Positions 46,175 through 55,841 are shown, numbered from the stretch's first letter. The stretch: 64,000 bases of DNA from Prevotella sp. (GCA_017619375.1 JAFZSL010000039.1:1-64000); one strand, 5' to 3'. Notes: generated by a model not told the origin, from the sequence alone. Numbers and translations are program-made.

Positions 46175-47125
46175 TTAGAATTTCCTGGGTTTTGGCGGAT
46201 CGATGGCCTTGTGCAACTCCCCACAGTCGATGAGGAATCTGGCAATGGTGTCCAGCATGCCGTTGATGTAGCCGCCACTCTTCGAGGTGCTGTATAGTTT
46301 GGCCAAGTCGACATATTCATTGATGGTGACGCTGATGGGAATGTTTGGGAAAGTCATCATCTCAGCGATGGCGATTTGCATGATGACGACATCCATGTAA
46401 GCCAGCCTTGAGAAGTCCCAGTTTCTGGAAGCGTCGCTCATGTATCGCTGATATTGGTTGCAATTGAGTATGGTGGCCCTGAAGAGCTTGCATGCGAAAG
46501 CCTTGTCCTCTTCGTCGTCATATTCAGGTAGAAGTTCCTGCTTCTTCCCATTAACCATCTCGAAACGCTTGATGGTTTTCAGCACGAAGGTGTCCACCAC
46601 CTCCTTGTCATCATTCCAATAGAGACTTTTTTCCTCAAGCAACGCATCGAGGTCGGGGTTGTCCTGGATGATGGCTTTGTAGAGTTTCCTCCAAACCTCC
46701 CTGTCGGCTTCGTATGAGTCATCTTCGTCAGCCATGTAATCTTGGTAAATTTGGCTTTGCTCTATGATGCTGCAAAGTTTTCTGACAAACTCGATATCAT
46801 CAGCCCATGAGAGTTTTTGCTCATCAGCGAAGTCAAGAAGCATGAGGTTTTCTTCCAGTTGCCTAGCAAACTTATTGTCAACGAACTTGGTGTTGGGTAG
46901 TTTGGTCCCCTCTCTCTCAGCCCTGGTGGTGGCCACTTCCACACGATGTCCCATCTCCCTTGAAATAGCGACGATGAGCATCAGCATGTAGTTGTAGAGA
47001 GAATAAGCCATGGACAGGCTGTATATCAATTCGTTCTCAGCTTTGGTAAGATTCTTGCTTCCATTCTGATAGTATGCATAGGTTAACTGTACGATTTTAA
47101 TCCTTATTAATTCCCTGTTTATCAT
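46175..47125 (-). CDS. nusB: Transcription antitermination factor NusB, long Bacteroidetes form
   Basis: NusB binds boxA RNA with S10 to allow antitermination on rRNA operons. At 316 residues it is twice the usual 140. The NusB fold is best seen in the C-terminal third (about 215-310; AFACKLFRATILNCNQYQRY, MDVVIMQIAIAEMMTFPNIP, SVTINEYVDLAKLYSTSKSG, GYINGMLDTIARFLID). The N-terminal part (MINRELIRIKIVQLTYAYYQ) also starts like NusB, so the domain seems to hold a long helical insertion. First gene of the operon; promoter at 47180-47211. Confidence 0.92.
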   Translation of the reverse strand: MINRELIRIKIVQLTYAYYQNGSKNLTKAENELIYSLSMAYSLYNYMLMLIVAISREMGHRVEVATTRAEREGTKLPNTKFVDNKFARQLEENLMLLDFADEQKLSWADDIEFVRKLCSIIEQSQIYQDYMADEDDSYEADREVWRKLYKAIIQDNPDLDALLEEKSLYWNDDKEVVDTFVLKTIKRFEMVNGKKQELLPEYDDEEDKAFACKLFRATILNCNQYQRYMSDASRNWDFSRLAYMDVVIMQIAIAEMMTFPNIPISVTINEYVDLAKLYSTSKSGGYINGMLDTIARFLIDCGELHKAIDPPKPRKF

Positions 47126-47179
47126 ATGAAAATGAGAAATTTGTAGTTGCGTGTTTTACTTTGTTACGAAACAATGATG

Positions 47180-47211
47180 CAAAAATAACTCTTTTTCGCG
47201 TTATTTGCAAG
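47180..47211 (-). promoter_or_regulatory. Promoter of the nusB operon
   Basis: On the minus strand CTTG (47208-47211), a 20-nt spacer, then TATTTTTG (47180-47187), 54 bp before the start codon. The upstream box has one mismatch. Confidence 0.55.
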
Positions 47212-47283
47212 AAAACTCTGCAAAATATGGTTGTTTTTTGTAATTTTTCATCATTTGGTTTCCTTTTTTCGGAAATATTTGAT

Positions 47284-47291
47284 TACCTTTG
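47284..47291 (+). promoter_or_regulatory. Likely -7 box of rplY-pth
   Basis: TACCTTTG, about 96 bp before the rplY start codon; the nearest TTTG is 26 nt away. Confidence 0.45.
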
Positions 47292-47387
47292 CACCGCTTT
47301 TTTGCACACCGACGCGCTGAAAGTATCGTGTGATGGCGAATTAAGCAATAAAATCACTTAATTTAGAGTAACACAAAATTCAAGGAA

Positions 47388-48002
47388 ATGAAAGAAATCA
47401 GTTTGAAAGGCCAGAAGCGGGCAGACACCGGCAAGAAGGCCACGAAGCAATTGCGCAAAGACGGTTTCGTGCCTTGCAACCTTTATGGTGAGACCAAGGA
47501 CGAGAATGGCAAGCCCAAGGCCATGGCATTCGCCATTGCCTCGACCGACCTCCGCAAAGTGATCTACACCCCTCATGTCTACGTGATCAACCTGGACATC
47601 GACGGCGAGGCACACACCGCGGTGATGAAGGAGTTGCAATTCCACCCGACCACCGATGCTTGCTTGCACATCGACTTCTACGAGATTAGCGAGAACAAGC
47701 CTCTGACCATCGGCATCCCCGTCCATCTCGTTGGTCTGGCACAAGGTATCCGCGATGGTGGCCGTATGAACCTGTCCATCCGCAAGATCGAGGTTACCGC
47801 TCCTTATCGTCAGATTCCCGAGCAACTCGACATCGACGTCACCGAACTTCGCATAGGCAAGAGCATCAAGGTGGGCGACCTGAGCTTCGAGGGTCTTAAG
47901 TTCGCCACCAGCAAGGAAGTGGTTGTCTGCTCCGTGAAGATGACCCGTGCCGCTTCGAAGAACGCCGCCGCCGAGGCCCAAGAGGAAGCTACCGAAGAGT
48001 AA
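47388..48002 (+). CDS. rplY: 50S ribosomal protein L25/general stress protein Ctc
   Basis: Binds 5S rRNA in the large subunit. The 204-residue protein is the two-domain CTC form: an N-terminal L25 domain (MKEISLKGQKRADTGKKATK, VPCNLYG) and a C-terminal TL5-like domain (about 95-190; NKPLTIGIPVHLVGLAQGIR, EQLDIDVTELRIGKSIKVGD). It ends with an Ala/Glu-rich tail. pth follows after 39 bp, a pairing seen in many bacteria. Confidence 0.95.
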   Translation: MKEISLKGQKRADTGKKATKQLRKDGFVPCNLYGETKDENGKPKAMAFAIASTDLRKVIYTPHVYVINLDIDGEAHTAVMKELQFHPTTDACLHIDFYEISENKPLTIGIPVHLVGLAQGIRDGGRMNLSIRKIEVTAPYRQIPEQLDIDVTELRIGKSIKVGDLSFEGLKFATSKEVVVCSVKMTRAASKNAAAEAQEEATEE

Positions 48003-48041
48003 TCCCCCCTCTCGCCCTGAGCAGCGAAAAACAGAAGAGCA

Positions 48042-48686
48042 ATGGACAAATACCTGATTGTGGGTCTTGGCAACCCCGGTGGGGAATATGCAGAGACCCG
48101 TCACAACATAGGTTACATGGTATTGGACGCCTTCGCCAAGGCGTCCAATATTGTTTTCACCGACCGCCGTTATGGCTATGTGGCAGAGACATCAGTTAAA
48201 GGGCGCAAGCTCTTCCTGCTGAAGCCCACCACATATATGAACCTCAGCGGCAATGCCGTGCGCTATTGGTTGAACAAGGAGAACATCGACGAGTCACGCT
48301 TGCTGGTGGTTGTCGACGACATCTCCCTTCCCTTAGGCACTCTTCGCCTGAAAGCCAACGGCAGCGCCGGCACCCACAACGGCCTGGGTCACATCCAGCA
48401 ACTCATCGGTCAGCAGTATGCCCGCCTCCGGGTCGGCATCGGCAACGATTTCCCCCGTGGCAGCCAAGTGGACTATGTCCTTGGATGCTTCACTGACGAG
48501 GAGCGCGAGACCCTCCAACCGAGCATCGACACCGCCGGGGAAATCATCAAGAGTTTCGTGCTGGCAGGTGTGAACATCACGATGAACCAATTCAACAAGC
48601 GCAAGAAGGTTGAGGATGGGAAATCTAAGAAAGAGGACCCAACAACCCAAGACACCCCCAAGGAGGCATCCCATGAACAACAATGA
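48042..48686 (+). CDS. pth: Peptidyl-tRNA hydrolase
   Basis: Releases tRNA from peptidyl-tRNAs dropped by ribosomes. The 214-residue protein starts [23 protein letters not shown] with the catalytic His near residue 23, and includes [14 protein letters not shown] (Asn near 68), DDISLPLG (catalytic Asp near 92) and [12 protein letters not shown] (near 110-120). A Lys/Glu-rich tail of about 25 residues follows the domain. A perfect 13-bp inverted repeat lies in its coding region at 48121-48150. It overlaps the S4 gene by 14 bp. Confidence 0.95.
   Translation: MDKYLIVGLGNPGGEYAETRHNIGYMVLDAFAKASNIVFTDRRYGYVAETSVKGRKLFLLKPTTYMNLSGNAVRYWLNKENIDESRLLVVVDDISLPLGTLRLKANGSAGTHNGLGHIQQLIGQQYARLRVGIGNDFPRGSQVDYVLGCFTDEERETLQPSIDTAGEIIKSFVLAGVNITMNQFNKRKKVEDGKSKKEDPTTQDTPKEASHEQQ
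48121..48150. repeat. Perfect 13-bp inverted repeat inside pth
   Basis: TATTGGACGCCTT (48121-48133), loop CGCC, then the exact complement (48138-48150). In the pth frame it encodes [11 protein letters not shown]. Confidence 0.92.
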
Positions 48687-49095
48687 GGCAAGGATAGACA
48701 AGTGGTTGTGGGCAGCCCGCATCTTCAAGACCCGCTCCCTCGCAGCCGAAGCCTGCAAGAACGGCCGCGTGACCATCGGCGGAATGAACGTCAAGCCGTC
48801 CCGTCCCGTCAAGGCAGGCGAGGTGGTGGACGTGAAGAAGCCCCCCGTGACCTATTCGTTCCGCATACTGAAATGCATAGAGAACCGTGTTGGTGCGAAA
48901 CTCATCCCTGAGGTATATGAGAACGTGACCGACCCGAAGCAGTATGAGATTTTGGAAATGAGTCGCATCAGCGGCTTTGTGGACCGTGCCCGTGGCACCG
49001 GCCGCCCCACGAAGAAAGACCGTCGCCAGATGGAAGCGTTTGTCGAGCCAACACTCTTCGGCTTCTTCGATGACGACGAGGATGAGGAGGAGTAA
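48673..49095 (+). CDS. S4-domain RNA-binding protein (HslR-like)
   Basis: The ATG at 48673 ([20 protein letters not shown]) is preceded by AAGGAGG at a good distance, so it is preferred over the in-frame upstream start at 48610. The 140-residue protein has an S4 fold (about 7-70; [40 protein letters not shown]) like Hsp15/HslR, which rescues stalled 50S subunits carrying peptidyl-tRNA. The position right after pth, another peptidyl-tRNA rescue enzyme, fits that role. It ends in an acidic DDDEDEEE tail. Confidence 0.9.
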   Translation: MNNNEARIDKWLWAARIFKTRSLAAEACKNGRVTIGGMNVKPSRPVKAGEVVDVKKPPVTYSFRILKCIENRVGAKLIPEVYENVTDPKQYEILEMSRISGFVDRARGTGRPTKKDRRQMEAFVEPTLFGFFDDDEDEEE

Positions 49096-49118
49096 TCCCA
49101 TTCTTGGATATACTAAAA

Positions 49119-49158
49119 ATCCGGCCATCGCCCTTTTGAGGACGATGGCCGGAATTTT
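49119..49158. terminator. Terminator between the S4 gene and the TonB-dependent receptor gene
   Basis: TCCGGCCATCG (49120-49130) pairs with CGATGGCCGGA (49143-49153) over a 12-nt loop, with T5 at 49155-49159 and A5 on the other side, so it can work in both directions. Confidence 0.8.
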
Positions 49159-49161
49159 TAT

Positions 49162-49197
49162 AGGAGTGATTTGAATAATCGGAGTGATTAGAAGCCT
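49162..49197 (+). repeat. 9-bp repeat remnant at the receptor 3' end
   Basis: AGGAGTGAT TTGAATAAT CGGAGTGAT TAGAAGCCT, four units in 9-nt phase, overlapping the stop codon of the minus-strand receptor gene. Similar to the repeat in menD. Confidence 0.45.
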
Positions 49198-52100
49198 CCG
49201 GGACGTCCGCCGCCGAAACCGCCGCCGAAGCCGCCACCGAAGCCGCCACCGCCACCGAAGCCGCCGGGACGACCACCGCCACCACCGGGCATACCACCGG
49301 GACGGCCACCGCCGTTACCACCAGGACGGCCACCACCAGGCATTCCACCCATACCCGGCATCATAGGCATACCTGGCAACGGGCTTGATTGTTGCCTTGC
49401 CTGCCTGCCACCGAATGCATTGAAACGGTAGATGACGTGCAGCATGGCGTAGCTGTTGATGGAGTTGTATTCCGTATCACTTCTCTGCATGTCGTTGATG
49501 ACGCGGGAGAAACTGCTCTGCTGGTGGAGGATGTCATAGAGTTGGAGGCTGACAGTCAGAGCCTTGCCCTTGAGGAAGCCATGGCTCACCTGTGCGTTCC
49601 ATAACAACTCGTCGTTGTTCATCGATTCATCGTTGTAACCTCTACGTGAGTTCATGCTGATGCCGGAGGAGAGACTTGTACCCCAAGGCATGTAGAGGTT
49701 GACGTTGACGCCGTAGGAGAACATCCAAGTGTCGAGATCGCTGCTGCTCTGCAACTTGTTGCGGGCATGGGTGTAGGTGAGCGAACCATTCGGCTCCACC
49801 TCCAGCCAGGAGTTGCGGTATGACAGAGAGAGTCTTTCCATCACCGTCGTGGTGCGTGTGCTGTTCTTCCTTGTCACATTATCCAGGAAGAGGTAGCTCA
49901 CATTGTTGGCATAATTCAAGTTGGTGAAGGTGTTGACATTCCAATAGCCGATGCTGTCGAGTGCGGTGTTGAACATGAAGGCGGAGTTAACATTCCAGTT
50001 GCCATTGATGTTCTCGGGCCGTGTTGTGCGTCCGCCGGTCTGTTCGTTGTAAATCACCTTGTTGCTGATGTTGTTGCGTGTGGTGCTGAAGTTAACGAAC
50101 GACATGATCGACTGCTGGTGAGATTGAATATAAGTATTGTAGAAGAGTTGGAAACTGTTGGTGAACGAGGGTTTCAATCCAGGATTACCCTCCGTGATGT
50201 TCAACGGGTTGCTATCATCCCTAATCGCAAGCAAGTCAGACATATTCGGCTGTGAGGTAGTCCCACGATATTGGACACGAAGGTTGCTCAACTGATTGAA
50301 ACGATAGCGGAAGTCGAGTGTCGGCGACATATTGGTGACGTTCCTGACAGTGTCGGCATATACGCCCTGATAGTCCTGGATATAGTGTGAGCGCAGTGGC
50401 TGCACCATGAATCCGGCGTTGAGTTGGAACTTGGGCTGAATCCAACGATAGGTGAGTTGGATGTCGTGAGTGTAGTTGGTATATTCGGAGTAACGGCTCA
50501 AGTTATCATTCCTAACCCCTCCTGATTCCAATCCGTCCAATGAGGGATACTTGGGTGCAGAACCATAAAGGTATTTATTCACAAAATCAAGAGAAGACAA
50601 ATCATAGGTGGAGCGGTCGCTCTCGTTCAGGCTGTAGCTGTATTTGTAGCTCAACTGTAGGAACATGGTTCGAGCGATGGGCTCGGTATAGGTGGTCTGG
50701 AGCGAGTACCCTTTCCTTGTGCTCGGAGTGAGACTGAAACGGTTGGTGCTTGTCGCGGGCGTGGTCATATAGGTGCTATCAAGACCTTGAGCGAGTTGTT
50801 GATAGTAATTCACCCTGTTGATGGCGAGGCTGGTGTTGTCGTTGTCGCTATAGTTGCCATCTACGCGGAGCGTGACGTTGCGTCCATAGTTGTTGAGTTT
50901 GCGGTTGTACTGCAACATGCCATTGAGCGATTTCGACTCACCATGGGAAAGGTTGATGGTTCTCTGGTTGTTGACAATGATGCCATTTTTCTCAAGAACA
51001 GCCAATTCCAAGGAGTCAAGTGGGTTGTCCACATAATTGTATGGATCTTCGTTGAATGTGGCCGACCGGTTGTTCTGGTTGCCATCATTCTGAGATATGG
51101 TGAAACTCGGCCTGAACATGATGTCGGTCATGGAGTCAGGCATCCACTCCAGGCGCATCTGTCCGTTCCATGAGTCACGGCGTGTGTAGTTTTGGTTGAT
51201 GCTGTTGGAGAAGCTCTTCGAGCCCACGAAGTTCTCTGTCGATTGCTTCGACAACACGTCACCATCGCCATGATTCCACCTGACACTGGCATCCATCTCC
51301 AACTTGTCTGTATCCTCGTAGTTGAAGTTGAGACCTATCATCTTGTTGGAATTGCGGCCACCACCGCCGCCCATTCCGCCGCCCATTCCGCCGCCGCGGA
51401 ATCCACCGCCACCACCGGGGAATCCCTGGTCGTTGACGTTGTTGGCACTTCCCATGAGCATGATCCTGTACTTGTCCTTGAAGAGTGCGGCCATCACACG
51501 TTCCGCATAGCGTCCTTTCGTGCCGATGCCGAGGTCGACATTTCCGAAGAATCCTTTGTTCATACCGGCCTTGAGTCCGAAATCAAGTACAGTTTGCTCC
51601 TCTCCATCGTCGATGCCGGTGATGCGTGCAAGGTCGCTCTTCTCGTCGTATGCCTTGATTTGGTTGACAATCGACGAGGGGAGGTTCTTCAATGCAGTCT
51701 GCGTGTCACCCGTCATGAATTCCTTGCCGTCGACGAGGATTTTCTTCACCTGCTTTCCGTTGATGGTGATTTTCCCGTCATCATCTACTTGTGCGCCAGG
51801 GAGTTTTCTCACCAACTCCTCGACGACGGAGCCTTCCGGCACACGGTATGCGGCGGAATTATACACGAAAGTGTCTTCCTTCACCACCACTTTTGCCGCC
51901 ACGCCCGTCGCCACCACTTCCTTAAGCATGATGGCATCGGCTTTGAGGCTGAGTGTACCGGCATCCAAATCCTTGCCACTTTGCACGGCTACATCCTTGG
52001 TAAAAGTGACGTAACCGATACTTGTGATCTTGAGGATATAGTTTCCCGGATCCTCAACGGGAAGGTTGAAATTACCATCGTCATCAGACAAGACGCCTGT

Positions 52101-52256
52101 GACGTACGTGGAATCCTTTTTGAGGAGCTGTAAAGTGGCTTGTATCAGCCCTTCCTTGGTCTCCTTGTCCACGACACGCCCCGTGATGGCCTGTTGTGCC
52201 GTGGCTGTGGCCGAAAAGCAGAGCCACATCAATAAACCTGTAAATACATTCTTCAT
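49188..52256 (-). CDS. TonB-dependent outer membrane receptor-like protein with a Gly/Pro/Arg-rich C-terminal tail
   Basis: The 1022-residue protein has a signal peptide (MKNVFTGLLMWLCFSATATAQ), a carboxypeptidase-regulatory-like domain (about 22-105; ITGRVVDKETKEGLIQATLQ), a plug-like domain (about 110-215; LVRKLPGAQVDDDGKITING, KILVDGKEFMTGD) and an outer membrane beta-barrel of the CarboxypepD_reg type. There is no SusD partner, so it may import something other than glycans or serve as a barrel of unknown cargo. Two glycine-rich stretches stand out: a loop at about 282-305 (GGGGGFRGGGMGGGMGGGGG) and a tail of about 65 residues after 955 (GGRPGG, GGFGGG repeats). The true barrel usually ends at its last strand; here the tail follows it. 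Confidence 0.88.
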   Translation of the reverse strand: MKNVFTGLLMWLCFSATATAQQAITGRVVDKETKEGLIQATLQLLKKDSTYVTGVLSDDDGNFNLPVEDPGNYILKITSIGYVTFTKDVAVQSGKDLDAGTLSLKADAIMLKEVVATGVAAKVVVKEDTFVYNSAAYRVPEGSVVEELVRKLPGAQVDDDGKITINGKQVKKILVDGKEFMTGDTQTALKNLPSSIVNQIKAYDEKSDLARITGIDDGEEQTVLDFGLKAGMNKGFFGNVDLGIGTKGRYAERVMAALFKDKYRIMLMGSANNVNDQGFPGGGGGFRGGGMGGGMGGGGGRNSNKMIGLNFNYEDTDKLEMDASVRWNHGDGDVLSKQSTENFVGSKSFSNSINQNYTRRDSWNGQMRLEWMPDSMTDIMFRPSFTISQNDGNQNNRSATFNEDPYNYVDNPLDSLELAVLEKNGIIVNNQRTINLSHGESKSLNGMLQYNRKLNNYGRNVTLRVDGNYSDNDNTSLAINRVNYYQQLAQGLDSTYMTTPATSTNRFSLTPSTRKGYSLQTTYTEPIARTMFLQLSYKYSYSLNESDRSTYDLSSLDFVNKYLYGSAPKYPSLDGLESGGVRNDNLSRYSEYTNYTHDIQLTYRWIQPKFQLNAGFMVQPLRSHYIQDYQGVYADTVRNVTNMSPTLDFRYRFNQLSNLRVQYRGTTSQPNMSDLLAIRDDSNPLNITEGNPGLKPSFTNSFQLFYNTYIQSHQQSIMSFVNFSTTRNNISNKVIYNEQTGGRTTRPENINGNWNVNSAFMFNTALDSIGYWNVNTFTNLNYANNVSYLFLDNVTRKNSTRTTTVMERLSLSYRNSWLEVEPNGSLTYTHARNKLQSSSDLDTWMFSYGVNVNLYMPWGTSLSSGISMNSRRGYNDESMNNDELLWNAQVSHGFLKGKALTVSLQLYDILHQQSSFSRVINDMQRSDTEYNSINSYAMLHVIYRFNAFGGRQARQQSSPLPGMPMMPGMGGMPGGGRPGGNGGGRPGGMPGGGGGRPGGFGGGGGFGGGFGGGFGGGRPGGF

Positions 52257-52642
52257 CTTTATACCTTAGGAAAATGCTTAGGGCATCCATTTGCCCTCAA
52301 AATGATTATTGATAGATAATTGATAATTGTTAGTTGTCATTTTGACGTTTTTAAGCCTTCAAAGTTTAAAGAAGATTGCAAAAAAGACATTCCGCCCTTT
52401 GTCCATGCTTGGGCAAAGGGCCACATCACACCCATGTCATGCGGCCATGTCCACCTCTTTTTTCAAGAAAAAATTCCATATTTCAATTTGAATGCTTATC
52501 TTTGCAGCCAAATTGTATTAGAGGCTCTCCGTACACGAGCAAGCGGCATCCGAGAGATTGTTGTATTGATTATAATAATAAGGTGTATCATACTACAATG
52601 GAATGAAGACGTATATAAATTAATTAAGGTAAAGAGAGACAG
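52257..52642. other. Intergenic region between the receptor gene and aroB
   Basis: A 386-bp AT-rich gap between divergent genes. A plus-strand TATCTTTG at 52497-52504 may drive aroB with a leader of about 130 nt. No promoter match was found for the receptor. The open frame across 52320-52646 has no protein-like pattern. Confidence 0.45.
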
Positions 52643-53689
52643 ATGAACAAAGTGATATTATCGACATCCTTGCACAAGGACCTTGCCGTCGCCATGGCAG
52701 AGTGCGGCCACGACCATTCCTTCGTGCTCACCGACAGCACGACCAAGGAATCCTGCTGGCCGCTGCTGAGCGATTTCATCGGTCTTCGGTCTGCCACCCA
52801 TGTCACCATTCCCGCCACCGACTCGCACAAGGACCTGGAAAGCCTCACCCATGTGTGGGAAGAGCTTGTCTCCCACGGTGCCACCCGCCATTCATGCCTG
52901 GTCTGCCTTGGCGGAGGCATGGTCACCGACCTTGGGGGATTCGCCGCCAGCACTTTCAAGCGAGGCATCAACTACATCAACATCCCCACCACCCTCCTCT
53001 CCATGGTGGACGCTTCCGTGGGAGGGAAGACAGGCGTCAATTTCAAAGGCTTGAAAAACGAGATCGGCGTGTTTTCAGAGCCCCATGCCACCATCATCCA
53101 CACCGAGTTCCTCCGTACGCTCGACAACGACAACCTCCGTTCCGGATACGCAGAGATGCTCAAGCACGGACTTATCTCAGACGATGAGACATGGTCCTCC
53201 CTGCTCCAATTCGACATCGCCCGTCCCGACCTCCAGCAACTGCAAACCATGGTGGGACAATCTGTAGAAGTGAAGAAACGCATCGTGGAGCAAGACCCCC
53301 ACGAACACGGCATCCGCAAGGCACTCAACCTTGGACACACCATCGGTCATGCGCTGGAGTCCTGGGCATTGCGCAAAGGGCATCCCATCCTCCACGGCCA
53401 CGCCGTGGCGTTGGGCCTTATCGGCGAACTATACCTCAGCAGCATCCTCGCAGGCTTCCCTACGCATAAGATGCGCACCACGGTGTCCTACATCCATGAA
53501 ACCTACGAGCGGCTGCCTTTCACCTGCGACGACTACCCCACCCTTCTCGAACTGATGTCACACGACAAGAAGAATATCGGCACCAACATCAATTTCACCT
53601 TGTTGGCTGACATTGGCGAGCTACGACTGAACCAGACCCCTTCCACGCAACTCATAGAAGAAGCCTTGGACTTCATCAGGGAGGGATGA
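52643..53689 (+). CDS. aroB: 3-dehydroquinate synthase
   Basis: Second step of the shikimate pathway, making 3-dehydroquinate in an NAD- and metal-dependent reaction. The 348-residue protein has GGGMVTDLGGFAASTFKRG (NAD loop, near 90-108), PTTLLSMVDASVGGKTGVNF (near 115-134), the metal ligands in GYAEMLKHGLI (Glu near 170) and in LNLGHTIGHALE (His near 233) and HGHAVALGL (His near 250). Length is normal. No other aro gene is adjacent. Confidence 0.95.
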   Translation: MNKVILSTSLHKDLAVAMAECGHDHSFVLTDSTTKESCWPLLSDFIGLRSATHVTIPATDSHKDLESLTHVWEELVSHGATRHSCLVCLGGGMVTDLGGFAASTFKRGINYINIPTTLLSMVDASVGGKTGVNFKGLKNEIGVFSEPHATIIHTEFLRTLDNDNLRSGYAEMLKHGLISDDETWSSLLQFDIARPDLQQLQTMVGQSVEVKKRIVEQDPHEHGIRKALNLGHTIGHALESWALRKGHPILHGHAVALGLIGELYLSSILAGFPTHKMRTTVSYIHETYERLPFTCDDYPTLLELMSHDKKNIGTNINFTLLADIGELRLNQTPSTQLIEEALDFIREG

Positions 53690-54016
53690 TGACTCATGCA
53701 AAAGGAAGATGGGAGATAATCTCATCATTTTTTCTTGAGCAGAAGTGACAAAATGACAAAAAAAAGATTAAAAAAAGGAAAAAAGTATCGATTTGGAACG
53801 TCAAAAACGATTTTTACGTTTTTTAAGAAATAAAAAAAAGGAAAATTCTTTGTCAATTCAGAAAGAGTTTATAAATTTGCAGCAAAATATGCGCGACATA
53901 TCCATATCAAGGGAGCACATATACTGAAACGATGACAAATACCTGCGAGTAAGATAAGCACTTAAACCCCTACAAAATAGAGGAATTTCTATATATAAAC
54001 TTAAATAATTTAGATT
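53690..54016. other. Intergenic region with the promoter of the 591-residue protein
   Basis: A 327-bp AT-rich gap with a strong promoter at 53849-53879 and a leader of about 130 nt. A weak pair (ATGATGA near 53686 and TCATCAT near 53722) before T6 could end aroB, but the loop is long. Confidence 0.45.
53849..53879 (+). promoter_or_regulatory. Promoter of the secreted-protein and peptide cluster
   Basis: TTTG (53849-53852), a 19-nt spacer and TAAATTTG (53872-53879). Confidence 0.7.
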
Positions 54017-55792
54017 ATGAGAAAATTTACGAAAGGTTTATTGATGACACTTGTTGCTTCGGCAATGAGCGTTGGAGCTTCTGCCCAGGTCGCATTGGAC
54101 GCTTGGGAACAAGTCGGTGACGCAGACGGCTTCGAGGGTTACTTCCGCGTAATCAACGTTGGCTACCTGAATGCAAGAGGAACTGGTGTGATGAATGTCA
54201 CATCCCCCAACACCGCCCAACCGCAAGCCAAACAAATTGACGCCATCACCATGCCTGGTACAGTGATGTACATCAATGCCAGCAGGGAAGAAGGCGACAT
54301 CCCCACTCCCGAAAGTGGCTACAACGACTACAAGGAAGGCGACTATGTGGTGTTCAACCTCCGCTCACAAGCCGTTGACGCTTCTGCAGCTGTTTACAGC
54401 CCAATGGTTCAGACCATGAAGAAAGGCTTTGCGGGCTCACTCAAAACAATGAACAGGGTCTATGGTTGGAACTTGACACAGGACGAATTGGACGAGGCCC
54501 TCAACAAGATGTTCTTCTTCATGAAGATGTATCTTGAGAAGACCGAAGATTCCCAAGGCAACACCGCTTTCTATCTGAAGAGTACTACTCCCGACCCCCG
54601 TCCACTGGCCAACCTTTTGAAAGAGAAGGGCATCGAAGTACCCAGCGGCACAAGGCCTGACACCGAGTGGCTTTGGGATGAGATGTTTGACAACGTGAAG
54701 GCCTACTGCGATGAAGCTGGCGAGGATCAGCTTTGGACTGAGTGGGAGTACTTCTTCGATTATGAGCTCTCCGACTACACCAACCGCATCCATATGGGTC
54801 ACACCTACTATCTGATTGGCGGTCACGTGAAGACCAACTTCAGAACCCACACCCAGAAATTCGACATGGGTCCTGTCGCTGGTGAGTTCATCAGCTTCGC
54901 CAACGAGAACAAGGTTGACTATCCTTACTCTGGCTACACTCCTGAAATCGAGGTTGCAGGTGACTTCTCGAAGTGGTATCTGGAGCCCATCGTTCCCGGT
55001 ACAGAAACAGAGACCACCAACTATTTCGCTCTCAACAGCTATGTTGAAGGTCTTGACGGCCACTTCTACCAGACCCTCTACACCGACTTCCCCATGGAAA
55101 TCGTTGACAATGGTGACAACACCGTCCGCGTATGGGGCATCCAGAATGGTCCTGAACTTGGCACCTTCGGTTCAGTCCAACCCAACCCCGGTGACATCGT
55201 AGGTTATGTGGTTACCAAGGAATACACTGGCGTCGTTCCCGCCCGTACTCCTGTCGTGGTAGAGTGCAAGACCACCGCTTTCGTCAACAACCTGCTCAAT
55301 CCCGCCATTGACGAGCCCTATCTGGAAGAGGACCTGAACAAGGCCATCCAGGATGAGACCGACCGCTCGTTCCTCAGGGGCATCTTCTTCCCCTCTGACT
55401 TCGATGCCAACTCTCCCACTTCCGCTGATAACAACGACGAATTCATTTACTACATCCGTCCAGTCAACGAAATTGGTGCCATCGCTGATGGTACAGCAAT
55501 CAAGAGAGTGCAACTGCGCGTCTTCAACAAAGGCAAGAACACTCTGAACCCGCTCGGCTTCTTCAAGTACAACGGCAAGACCGTGAAGGCCAACCAGGCA
55601 TTCATGATTCTCGAAGAGGATCAGGCTTACGCCAACAGCATCCGCATCGTTGACGAGGACTTCCTCCTTGGCATCAGCGAGGTCAACACCGAGAACACTC
55701 AAGACAACGTGATTTACGACATCCAAGGCCGCCGCGTGATGAATCCTACAAAGGGCCTGTATATCGTGAACGGAAAGAAAATGGTTAAATAA
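54017..55792 (+). CDS. Secreted protein with a type IX secretion-like C-terminal tail
   Basis: Not assigned to a known enzyme. The 591-residue product has a signal peptide (MRKFTKGLLMTLVASAMSVGASAQ) and ends with IYDIQGRRVMNPTKGLYIVN, then GKKMVK, the pattern of C-terminal sorting tails in Prevotella. Residues about 348-425 (GHFYQTLYTDFPMEIVDNG, VPARTPVVVECKT) resemble residues about 392-450 of the protein at 56274, so the two share a module. The Trp/Asp/Glu-rich body has no visible catalytic motif. The 58-codon gene at 55842 follows, 49 bp on. Confidence 0.8.
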   Translation: MRKFTKGLLMTLVASAMSVGASAQVALDAWEQVGDADGFEGYFRVINVGYLNARGTGVMNVTSPNTAQPQAKQIDAITMPGTVMYINASREEGDIPTPESGYNDYKEGDYVVFNLRSQAVDASAAVYSPMVQTMKKGFAGSLKTMNRVYGWNLTQDELDEALNKMFFFMKMYLEKTEDSQGNTAFYLKSTTPDPRPLANLLKEKGIEVPSGTRPDTEWLWDEMFDNVKAYCDEAGEDQLWTEWEYFFDYELSDYTNRIHMGHTYYLIGGHVKTNFRTHTQKFDMGPVAGEFISFANENKVDYPYSGYTPEIEVAGDFSKWYLEPIVPGTETETTNYFALNSYVEGLDGHFYQTLYTDFPMEIVDNGDNTVRVWGIQNGPELGTFGSVQPNPGDIVGYVVTKEYTGVVPARTPVVVECKTTAFVNNLLNPAIDEPYLEEDLNKAIQDETDRSFLRGIFFPSDFDANSPTSADNNDEFIYYIRPVNEIGAIADGTAIKRVQLRVFNKGKNTLNPLGFFKYNGKTVKANQAFMILEEDQAYANSIRIVDEDFLLGISEVNTENTQDNVIYDIQGRRVMNPTKGLYIVNGKKMVK

Positions 55793-55841
55793 TTAAATTC
55801 CTTTTGAATCAGGAAGATAATAAAAAAACACTTTCGGAATT

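Noticed and set aside
52320-52646. 108-codon frame upstream of aroB
   Set aside because: It spans a likely promoter, has no ribosome-binding site or domain pattern, and overlaps the aroB start.
53686-53732. Terminator after aroB
   Set aside because: Only 7 bp can pair, with a loop of about 30 nt, although a T6 follows; too weak to list.
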